This document shows positions 8,600 through 15,679 of a DNA stretch of 34,724 bases, in pieces. Origin of the DNA: Richelia sp. CSU_2_1. Its GTDB lineage: Bacteria; Cyanobacteriota; Cyanobacteriia; Cyanobacteriales; Microcoleaceae. The stretch is from positions 1-34,724 of the forward strand of contig JAAUPF010000061.1 in the NCBI GenBank assembly GCA_012034575.1. The letters run 5' to 3'. Positions within the stretch are counted from its first letter, which is position 1. Each line of letters begins with the position of its first letter. The position numbers and the translations under genes are program-made. The notes below the pieces were generated by a model. That model was not told the DNA's origin and made no database searches. It saw only the letters and a program-made list of their open reading frames with translations.

Positions 8600-9727
8600 T
8601 TACAGATTTTGGAACACAGCGAACATCGGCAAATACATCGACAGCAAAATCGAACCTACAATTGCCCCGATGACCACAATCATCAGAGGTTCCAACATAC
8701 TCGTAAGTCCTTTTACCGCTTCTTCCACTTCCGTTTCGTAGAAAGCGCCAACTTTCATCAGCATCTTGTCAAGTTCCCCAGTTTCTTCGCCAATTGCCAT
8801 CATTTGAATCGCCAAAGATGGAAAAACTTGCTGTTCTTGCAAAGCAATACTGATCATGCCACCGCTTTGAATTTCAGTTCTGGCATATTCAATAGCATTG
8901 GCGATTGCCTGATTTCCGGCGACATCCCGCACGATTTCCAAAGAATTAAGAATCGGAACGCCCGATCGTGTCAGCGACCCAAATATGATACAAAATCGCG
9001 CCACCGCCGACTTTTCGATCAAATCTCCAAAAATTGGTAATTTCATCGCAATCTTATCAATTTGCAAGCGACCTATGGGAGTTTTATAGTACATCTGGAA
9101 GGCAATGTACAGCGCCACAAGCACCCCAATTACCGTCATCTGCTGGATCGGAGGCCAAGCCGTACAAAACGCGCTAATTCCCAGCATAAAAAGTGTAAAA
9201 GCAGGCAACTCCGCACCGATATCCGAAAAGATTTTTGCGAAAGTCGGCAGCAGAAAAATGGTCATTGCGAAAAAAATCACGATCGCGATAAACAAAACTG
9301 TCTTGGGATAAGACATCGCCGACTTAATTTCTGCTTCCGTCTTGTGATTTTTTTCCATCATTAGCGCCAGACGGTCCAGCACTTCATCGAGTACGCCCCC
9401 GACTTCTCCCGCCGCCACCATACTGATAAACAGTTGGTCGAACACATCAGGAAACTTCGCCATCGCCTCTGCCAAGTTGATACCTTCCTGCACGTCAGCA
9501 TTCATGCTTTTGAGAGCTCTTTTCAACCTAGCATTAGAACACTGTTCGTGCAGCACCGAAAGGCATCTTACAATTGCCACGCCAGCGTTAAACATCGCCG
9601 CAAACTGACGGGCAAAAATAGCCATGTCCTTAACAGTAATACTGCTAAGAGCTACTTCAATTTGCTCCTGAATCCTAGTTATATCCAAACCTGTTTTGGG
9701 TTTGGGATTGACAACGTTGGTAGCCAC
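8600..9727 (-). CDS. pilC: PilC, type IV pilus inner-membrane platform protein
   Basis: 375 aa with two GspF domains. The first spans ~36-160 (FARQFAAMFNAGVAIVRCL, AAGEVGGVLDEVLDRLA) and the second ~238-365 (ARFCIIFGSLTRSGVPILNSLEI, GEETGELDKMLMKVG). Membrane segments lie near 145-165, 180-210 and the C-terminus (EPLMIVVIGAIVGSILLSMYLPMF). PilC couples the cytoplasmic ATPases PilB/PilT to pilin assembly. The start is GTG at 9727 with GAGGTGA just upstream; this matches the family's N-terminus. It is last of pilB-pilT-pilC on the minus strand. The three genes are separated by repeat-filled gaps of ~250-260 bases, unlike the short gaps expected in an operon. Confidence 0.97.
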   Translation of the reverse strand: MATNVVNPKPKTGLDITRIQEQIEVALSSITVKDMAIFARQFAAMFNAGVAIVRCLSVLHEQCSNARLKRALKSMNADVQEGINLAEAMAKFPDVFDQLFISMVAAGEVGGVLDEVLDRLALMMEKNHKTEAEIKSAMSYPKTVLFIAIVIFFAMTIFLLPTFAKIFSDIGAELPAFTLFMLGISAFCTAWPPIQQMTVIGVLVALYIAFQMYYKTPIGRLQIDKIAMKLPIFGDLIEKSAVARFCIIFGSLTRSGVPILNSLEIVRDVAGNQAIANAIEYARTEIQSGGMISIALQEQQVFPSLAIQMMAIGEETGELDKMLMKVGAFYETEVEEAVKGLTSMLEPLMIVVIGAIVGSILLSMYLPMFAVFQNL

Positions 9728-9754
9728 AGCTCACCTCTAATAAATTATGAAAAA

Positions 9755-9975
9755 TTCTTAGTTATTAGTCATCAGTCATTAGTCATTAGTTATGAGTTTT
9801 AGTTGTTAGTTATTAGTTATTGGTCATTAGTTAACAAATAACAGTTAATAACTAATCGACATCTCCATAAACTAGGCTGTTTCCGATCCAGCGTAAGGAT
9901 TTTAGCTTCTTTTGCTGGAGAAAATCGGTCGATTCTAACGGCTGACTAATGACTGCTGACTAATGACTGCTAACA
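9755..9975. repeat. Heptamer-type repeats in pilT-pilC gap
   Basis: Two blocks of degenerate TTAGTCA/TTAGTTA units (9755-9835) and CTGACTAATGA units (9941-9972) fill most of the space between pilT and pilC. The central part (9850-9940) shows no further feature. Confidence 0.8.
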
Positions 9976-9977
9976 AA

Positions 9978-11081
9978 TTAACGAGACCCTGCTTTAGCTG
10001 GTGGCGCACCCACTGGTGCCGGACCGATTAAGCGTTCGAGTTCGTCAGCCTTAGAAGCCTTGGACATTGCAGCTTCCCAAGACACTTTATTTGTTTTGTA
10101 AAGTTCAGCAAGAGCCATTTCCATAGTCCTCATGCCCAATTTTGCCCCCATTTGAATTTGGGAGTAAATTTGAGGAGTTTTGCCCTCCCGAATCAAGTTA
10201 GCCATAGCTGGAGTGTTAACCATGATTTCCTGAGCGCAGCAGCGGCCGCCCCCAATTTTCACCACCAAGTTTTGGCTGCAAATGCCGATCAAAGAGTTAG
10301 AAACCTGAGCGCGAATTTGAGGCTGCTGGATCGGCGGGAATACGTCCAAAATCCGATCGATCGTTGCCGCCGCCGAATTTGTGTGCAGAGTTCCCATCAC
10401 TAAGTGACCCGTTTCTGCAGCCGAAATTGCCAGACCGATCGTTTCCAAGTCCCGCATTTCTCCCACCAGAATCACGTCGGGATCTTCCCGCAAAGCAGCT
10501 CTCAGGGCATTAGCAAAGCTCTTGGTATCTTCGCCTTTTTGACGTTGGTGAAACAAACTCTTAACATTAGGAAACACGTATTCGATCGGATCTTCAACTG
10601 TGAGAATATGTTCCGCCCGCGTCCGGTTGACCAAATCCAACAAAGCCGCCATCGTAGTAGTTTTCCCGGAACCGGTTTGTCCCGTTACCAACAACATACC
10701 TCTAGGTCTTTCCGTCATATCCCGCAACACTTGCGGTACGCCCAGCGCATCCGCATTCGGAATTTTAGATTGCAGGGCCCGCAAGCAAGCAGCCCAAGAC
10801 CCCCGTTCCCGGTACACGTTCACCCGGAAGCGAGCCAATCCCTTAACCCCGTAAGCGCAGTCGAGTTCCCACTCCATTTCTAGCTGCTTGCGCTGCATAT
10901 TGTTGAGCATCTGGAAGATCAGGATTTGCACTTCCTCAGCAGACATGACTTCGCCGTACTGCACCTGAGGGGACAATTTCCCGCTAACGCGGAAGAAAAT
11001 AGGCGCGCCGGCTTGGATGTGTATGTCCGAACCTCCTTGCTCTACCAAGGACTCCAGAACATCTTCAATCATCAGACCCAT
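9978..11081 (-). CDS. pilT: PilT, type IV pilus retraction ATPase
   Basis: 367 aa. N-terminal PAS-like part (SDIHIQAG), Walker A GQTGSGKT (134-141), Asp box ending EDPIEY (163-168), Walker B DVILVGEMRD (202-211), His box GHLVMGTLHTN (225-235), a LIREGK variant of the AIRAGK motif (296-301) and GMRTME (316-321). This combination, and the absence of the PilB tetracysteine, marks a PilT hexameric ATPase that depolymerises pili for twitching motility and phototaxis. Start at ATG 11081 is supported by GAAGGAG nine bases upstream. A second ATG three codons in is possible. C-terminal tail is Ala/Pro-rich. Confidence 0.97.
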   Translation of the reverse strand: MGLMIEDVLESLVEQGGSDIHIQAGAPIFFRVSGKLSPQVQYGEVMSAEEVQILIFQMLNNMQRKQLEMEWELDCAYGVKGLARFRVNVYRERGSWAACLRALQSKIPNADALGVPQVLRDMTERPRGMLLVTGQTGSGKTTTMAALLDLVNRTRAEHILTVEDPIEYVFPNVKSLFHQRQKGEDTKSFANALRAALREDPDVILVGEMRDLETIGLAISAAETGHLVMGTLHTNSAAATIDRILDVFPPIQQPQIRAQVSNSLIGICSQNLVVKIGGGRCCAQEIMVNTPAMANLIREGKTPQIYSQIQMGAKLGMRTMEMALAELYKTNKVSWEAAMSKASKADELERLIGPAPVGAPPAKAGSR

Positions 11082-11127
11082 AGATACTGCTCCTTCGATC
11101 GAGTAGATAGTTAATGACCAATTTAGC

Positions 11128-11227
11128 TCAGTTAACAGTTGACAGTTAACAGTTGACAGTTGGCAGTTGACAGTTGACAGTTGAGAGCTTGCCCGCTCGC
11201 CGGTGGTTGGGTTGACAGTTGACAGTT
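11128..11227. repeat. Heptamer tandem repeats (AGTTGAC) in pilB-pilT gap
   Basis: About nine units of AGTTGAC/AGTTAAC, interrupted once by a GC-rich 25-base insert. It is followed at 11228-11247 by GGGCGGAGCGTAGCGGAGGG, a small dispersed repeat found again at 13664. Confidence 0.92.
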
Positions 11228-11265
11228 GGGCGGAGCGTAGCGGAGGGATGGGGGATTGTTAATTC

Positions 11266-11335
11266 TCCCCCTCTCTTCCTCTCCTCATCTCTCCCTCTCC
11301 CCCTCTCCCCCTCTTCCTTCTGCCTCCTGCCTCAT
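11266..11335. repeat. Polypyrimidine tract, ~70 bases
   Basis: Nearly pure C/T sequence on the plus strand (CCCCCTCTCTTCCTCTCC...), directly downstream of pilB. With mirror-like symmetry such a tract could form unusual DNA structure (inference). Confidence 0.88.
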
Positions 11336-11345
11336 GACTCCCAAA

Positions 11346-13352
11346 TCAATCCAAAAAGCGCGGAGTCAAACAGTACGGACAATCCAGCATCTCCGGCTTC
11401 AATTCCGCGTGACAAGTCTTACAAGTAAGTCCCTGCTTGCGCTTGGCTTTGAGTTCCGCCTCCAAACCCGAGTCTGTAAACGTCACCCGTTCGACTTCTT
11501 CAAAAGTAGTCGCACCTTCTCGCACTAACTGCAAGCTGTAAGCCAGCAAGGTTTTCATTCCTTCTTCTACCGCTGCTTCTTTAATTTGCTCTGTGGGAGC
11601 GCCTTGAGTGATCAGAGTTTGCAGTCGCTCGGTATTTTTCAGGAATTCATAAACCCCTACCCGTCCTTTGTAGCCGATGCCACCGCATTTCTGGCAAAGC
11701 TGCTCGCGTTCTGCTAGTTCCTTCCTTTGCTCCACTGGAACAACATTAGCTCTGTAGACAGTCAGATCCACTTCTTGAGAAGCTGATAGGCCGTAGCGGC
11801 CGAGTTCCTCAGCAGTGGGCTGGTAAGGAATGCAGCATTTGTCGCACACCCGGCGCATCAAACGCTGGGCCAACACACCCAACAAAGCTGCCGAAACCAT
11901 GAACGGTTCCACACCCATTTCGTCCAAACGGGCAATTGCTCCGGCCGCGTCGTTCGTGTGCAGGGTCGTCAGCACTAAGTGTCCGGTCAAAGCAGCTTCC
12001 AGAGCCGTTTTCGCCGTTTCCTTGTCCCGCGTTTCTCCTACCAGCAGCACGTCAGGGTCTTGCCGCAAAAATGCCCGCAGGATGTTAGCAAAAGTCAAGT
12101 CTTTTTCGCGAATTACTTGACACTGAGTAATACCGGGCAGAGCATATTCGATCGGATCTTCTGCCGTACTGATATTAATCCCCGGATCGTTTCGTTCTGC
12201 GAGAATCGAGTACAGCGAAGTTGATTTACCCGAACCCGTCGGTCCAGTTACCAAAATCAATCCGAAGGGACGGCTGGCTGTTTCTCGAACTAAAGCTAAA
12301 GTTTCCGGATCGGAAATTAACAAACCCAAACCCAACTGAGTGCTGGAACTGTCCAAAATCCGCAACACGATTTTTTCGCCGTAGCGGGAAGGCAAGCTGT
12401 TCACCCGGAAATCCACCGTGCGTCCCTCAAACACCCGGCGTATGCGCCCGTCCTGAGCTTGCCGGCGTTCGGCAATATCCAGGTTGGCAATAATTTTGAA
12501 ACGAGAAGTAATGGCTGCGACGACTTGTTTGGGGAACCGGAAATATTCTTGCAGCACCCCATCCTTCCGCATCCGAATCCGCATGAACTCTTCTTGAGGT
12601 TCGACGTGGATGTCAGACACCTTTTCCGACAAAGCTTTCGCCAAAATCACGTTGACGGCCTTAATTACCGGAGCGGCCTCAGCATCGTCTAAAGTGTTGG
12701 CCAAGTCTTCTTGGTCTGCACTCTCCTCTTCTAGCGAGAGTTCGCCAAACTCTCCCTCTCCTAGTTCTAGTTTCTTCTGCTTTTCTGCCTCGGCTCTTTT
12801 GGCTTCCCGCTTAACTTGTTCGTTTTGATAGGTTGCAGTAATGTCCTGATAGTCGTCGGGAGTAATCACCCGAGGCACGAAACCCAGCCCGTGAGGCTGC
12901 AAAATCCGGCGCAAATCTTCCCGAGCGTTGAGGTTGTCAGGATCGACCATTGCCACCATAATCGCTGGAGGCTCGGTTTCTGTCCTCGCTACGGGTAAAA
13001 ACCGGCCTTGGTGACAGATGTCGATCGAAATTTTTAGCCCGTCGAGCATTTCTCCGAGTTGCTCGTTGGACATTTCGCTCAGTTCCGGGTCAAAGGCTTC
13101 AACTCCGTAAACTATCTTCAGTTCAAACATCTGCTGCTTCTTGTAAAGCCGCAGCAATTCAGGAGGCAAGGGTTGCCCGGTCATGGCTTCCAGTACCTCC
13201 GTCAACCGCTTGCCCGACTTCCGGCTTTCGATTTGAGCTTGCTTCAGTTGGTCGCCGTTAACGTAACCCGACTGAATCATCTTATTGAGAGCCGGAGAAA
13301 AATTGCTCTGAGCAACTATCGAGGTAGAACGCCTCTGGGATGTATTAGTCAT
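11346..13352 (-). CDS. pilB: PilB, type IV pilus extension ATPase
   Basis: 668 aa. N-terminal T2SSE/MshEN-like region (~20-175), charged linker (~178-220), then the GspE core: SDIHVEP (246-252), Walker A TGPTGSGKST (369-378), EDPIEY (398-403), Walker B DVLLVGETRD (434-443), GHLVLTTLHTND (457-468), and the tetracysteine zinc site C503/C506-C553/C556 that separates PilB from PilT. It powers pilus assembly. Beyond the usual end there is an extra CKTC (644-647) and CPYC (658-661) pair just before the C-terminus, a second potential zinc ribbon. First gene of pilB-pilT-pilC. The start ATG has only a weak ribosome-binding site. Confidence 0.97.
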   Translation of the reverse strand: MTNTSQRRSTSIVAQSNFSPALNKMIQSGYVNGDQLKQAQIESRKSGKRLTEVLEAMTGQPLPPELLRLYKKQQMFELKIVYGVEAFDPELSEMSNEQLGEMLDGLKISIDICHQGRFLPVARTETEPPAIMVAMVDPDNLNAREDLRRILQPHGLGFVPRVITPDDYQDITATYQNEQVKREAKRAEAEKQKKLELGEGEFGELSLEEESADQEDLANTLDDAEAAPVIKAVNVILAKALSEKVSDIHVEPQEEFMRIRMRKDGVLQEYFRFPKQVVAAITSRFKIIANLDIAERRQAQDGRIRRVFEGRTVDFRVNSLPSRYGEKIVLRILDSSSTQLGLGLLISDPETLALVRETASRPFGLILVTGPTGSGKSTSLYSILAERNDPGINISTAEDPIEYALPGITQCQVIREKDLTFANILRAFLRQDPDVLLVGETRDKETAKTALEAALTGHLVLTTLHTNDAAGAIARLDEMGVEPFMVSAALLGVLAQRLMRRVCDKCCIPYQPTAEELGRYGLSASQEVDLTVYRANVVPVEQRKELAEREQLCQKCGGIGYKGRVGVYEFLKNTERLQTLITQGAPTEQIKEAAVEEGMKTLLAYSLQLVREGATTFEEVERVTFTDSGLEAELKAKRKQGLTCKTCHAELKPEMLDCPYCLTPRFLD

Positions 13353-13552
13353 TATTATTTATTGACCCGCGCGAGACTCCCATTATGCCGCTTGGGACAA
13401 CCGCAAGGAGATTGCCCGTACCGGGAGAGGAAAGCGGGGCGGGGTATGTCGCTTTCCTAAATAATTCTATGTTCTCAAATTGTTTTGTGCTGTAACGGCA
13501 CCAGGGACGCAGTTGGATGTACTGCGGTTAAATATCTTATCTGCGTTCTGTG

Positions 13553-13597
13553 TTGACATCCTCCCCGCCGTAGAACAGCGAGGATTCCCAAGCATCG
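13553..13597. repeat. IS200/IS605-type right-end remnant
   Basis: Read from the minus strand: AATCCTCGC..TGTTCTACGGCG..GGAGGATGTCAAC. This imperfect hairpin ending in GTCAAC lies directly after the tnpB relic stop codon, as the right end of IS200/IS605 elements does. Confidence 0.6.
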
Positions 13598-13871
13598 CTA
13601 CTTAGGTTTCTGCTTCTGTCCCTTACGGGTTTTCGCACCAGCCTTCACAGATTTACTCTGTTCGGGCGGAGCGAAGCGGAGGGCTTACAGTCGCTCCACA
13701 GACTGATACGGCAAGCCCTGCCGCCAAAATGTTTTTTGCCGCATTTAAATCTCGATCGTGATGCGCCCCGCATTTGGGGCAATCCCACTCCCTAATATTC
13801 AACGGCAGTTGGTCAACGATGTGTCCGCATTCAAAACGTTGTTTTGAATCGGAGAGCGTGTCAAGTCAATC
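13598..13871 (-). pseudogene. tnpB relic A (zinc finger and C-terminus only)
   Basis: Minus-strand reading from ~13871 gives [15 protein letters not shown], then REWD and [19 protein letters not shown], the C-terminal zinc finger and RuvC-III motif of IS200/IS605 TnpB. It continues [13 protein letters not shown] and is then disrupted at 13664-13685 by a ~22-bp GGGCGGAGCGAAGCGGAGGG-type sequence. Past this the other frame reads [19 protein letters not shown] ending at a stop at 13598, the usual TnpB tail. Upstream an in-frame TGA follows almost at once, so only the last fifth of the gene survives. Confidence 0.82.
13664..13685. repeat. Small GC-rich repeat inserted in tnpB relic
   Basis: GGGCGGAGCGAAGCGGAGGG plus two bases. 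Nearly the same 20-mer (one mismatch) stands at 11228-11247. It has internal dyad symmetry (CGGAGCGAAGCGG). Removing ~22 bases restores the TnpB reading frame. Confidence 0.7.
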
Positions 13872-13922
13872 CGACTTGAGCGCACCCTAACTAAAACTTC
13901 TTTATAGTTGGGGATTCGCGAT

Positions 13923-14207
13923 TTAAGAAACTCGCGTAATATTTCTTAATGTTTCCTGAGATCCTGGCGATCGATTTGGTGCTGTTGGAACTTTTGACGG
14001 GCTTTCACTAAGCGAAAAATACTGATCTCCCGCAATTACTGCATACCAATATCTCGCACCGATCTTGTATAAAACCGAACGATCGGCATTGTATTGTTTG
14101 CCAGTTTTAAATACAGCTAGTCAGTAATTAATCTTGTTTTTAGTAACTTTAGAACGGTCATCAAACGCGCAGGCAATCGTGTATATTGGATTAACAAAAA
14201 CTATTTT
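13923..14207 (-). pseudogene. tnpB relic B, a different TnpB lineage
   Basis: The minus strand reads VNPIYTIACAFDDRSKV, TKNKINY, a stop, LAVFKTGKQYNADRSVLYK, then IGARYWYAV, ending at a stop near 13923. This matches the C-terminal region of the cyanobacterial TnpB/IS891-type group with the pattern VNPxYTSxxAFD...LAxFxTGKxYNADLxASYNIGARYF (recalled family pattern). The zinc cysteines are absent, as in that group. It has an internal stop and lacks all N-terminal parts. Relic A lies directly downstream but comes from a different TnpB type. Confidence 0.68.
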
Positions 14208-14317
14208 ATCCCCTAACTCATTCCATCTTTTTTAGGTCAAATAAACTATTTGTTTGAGGCATACCTCCACATCGGGTGCGATCGCCTCATTTCAGATTGT
14301 GCCATACTCAGAAACTT

Positions 14318-14338
14318 CTAGCTAATGCTAGATTTTTT
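14318..14338. terminator. Small hairpin with T-run upstream of grpE
   Basis: CTAGC-TAAT-GCTAG followed by TTTTTT. Short stem, so weak. It would end plus-strand transcription before grpE or lie in its leader. No CIRCE-type element was seen near grpE. Confidence 0.4.
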
Positions 14339-14389
14339 CGGGTTTAATGTATCTGCTAGAATTGATAGGGTTCTGTCGCGCAGCTACTT

Positions 14390-15182
14390 ATGATTGACGA
14401 GGAAAACCAGCAATATCAAAATCCTAACTCAACAGGGGCAACCCAGGAGAGTTCTCCCCTGCCCAGCGAAATTCCGGTAATACCAGCAGATCCCAACGAC
14501 GCAGGCGATTGGGAACTGGAACTTGCTAAAGCTTATCAAAGCGCTCAAAACGATCGAGGGTCTGCTCCCGCATCGGGAGAAACAGCAGTCAGTAGCAGTT
14601 CCAGCAACAGCCCGGTGGCTGATGCCCAAGAACAACTCAAGAGAGAACTGGCGGCAGCCTCCGGTGAAAAGAAGCCCTAAAAACTCAGTTGCAAGCCGCG
14701 ACTGCTCAGCTAGAAGATTTGAAAAATCAAAATTTGCGCCTAGCAGCAGATTTTGAAAACTTCCGCAGGCGGACGCAAAAGGAAAAAGAAGAGTTAGATT
14801 TGCAGGCAAGGTGCATCACTATTAAAGCGCTGTTGCCGGTCATCGACAATTTCGAGCGCGCCCGATCGCACATTAAGCCGCAAAACGACGGCGAAATGAA
14901 CATCCACAAAAGCTACCAGAGCGTTTACAAGCAATGGTAGAGTGCCTCAAGCAAATCGGGGTCTCCCCCATGCGTCCTGAGGGCGAACAGTTCGACCCCA
15001 ACCTCCACGAAGCTTTGCTCAGCGAACCTACTGACGAACACGAGGAAGGTACGGTCATTCAAGAACTAGAACGCGGCTACACTCTGGGCGATCGCGTTTT
15101 GCGACACGCCAAAGTTAAAGTTGCAGCAGCAGGACTATCTGTGGTAGCCTCGGATGAAAATTCCGACAGTTCGGAAAGTTAA
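14390..15182 (+). pseudogene. grpE: GrpE nucleotide-exchange factor, broken by two frameshifts as sequenced
   Basis: The GrpE chain is spread over three frames. 14390-14680 gives an acidic N-terminus ending ELAAASGEKKP and stop. 14680-14940 gives ALKTQLQ, NLRLAADFENFRRRTQKEKE, ALLPVIDNFERA and stop. 14936-15182 gives [44 protein letters not shown] and the true C-terminus. Both breaks look like a missing A in a short A-run (GGTGAAAAG near 14667 and AAGCAATGG near 14935). Apart from these the family signatures are complete (~264 residues). GrpE is the exchange factor of DnaK, which is next downstream. As an essential gene it is more likely hit by sequencing/assembly errors than truly dead, but this cannot be settled here. 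Confidence 0.9.
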
Positions 15183-15679
15183 TCGGGTTGAAAGCTAGGG
15201 CATTTCTCAAGGTCAACAACCCACCGCTCGCCCTAAGGGGAATTGCGAGGTATGGCAATGTAAATGCTGACGATCGGCGCTAGATCGGGAGCGAGTATCA
15301 AATAGCTGCTGTTAGCAGCAAGCCTTAAAATTTCTACCTTGAGATGCCTAGCTAGTCTGGGAGCGGGGCAACTCAGAGATGATAATAAGATTAATTACTC
15401 ATTTCCCGATCGGGCGATTCCGAGAGGTGGCAGGGTAGGGTAGTTCACCTAAAACTCTGAGGCTTCTGTAATGGGTGGTTGGCAAGAGTCGCCAACGAAA
15501 AAGAACCCGGACAGGAAAATAATTAGCTTGCATTCACTGAAAACAGGTAAGCGGTTGACCCAAAGCGCCATGCACCCAGATTGTCAATTCTTGCGTTACA
15601 ACTCGCGGCGCGCAGCCAGCTAATTTGTCAAGCCGTCCTCGAAGGACGGGGTTTCTACCCAAATTTCTGATGAGGTTCT
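15183..15679. other. grpE-dnaK gap with hairpins and an IS-end-like sequence
   Basis: About 500 bases with no gene. A perfect hairpin GTTGGC-N7-GCCAAC lies at 15478-15496. At 15625-15660 GTCAAG-CCGTCCT-CGA-AGGACGG-GGTTTCTACCC resembles the terminal hairpin of cyanobacterial IS200/IS605 elements, and it sits only 20 bases before the dnaK start. The rest shows no coding signal. The gap is long for a grpE-dnaK pair, so an element may have been inserted and lost here, or dnaK has its own promoter in it. Confidence 0.55.

Noticed and set aside
14200..14389. CIRCE heat-shock operator before grpE
   Set aside because: No TTAGCACTC-N9-GAGTGCTAA-like sequence found.
14660..14690. Programmed -1 frameshift in grpE
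   Set aside because: GGTGAAAAG is a poor slippery site, no stimulating structure is evident, and a second, similar A loss occurs at 14935. Error or mutation is simpler.
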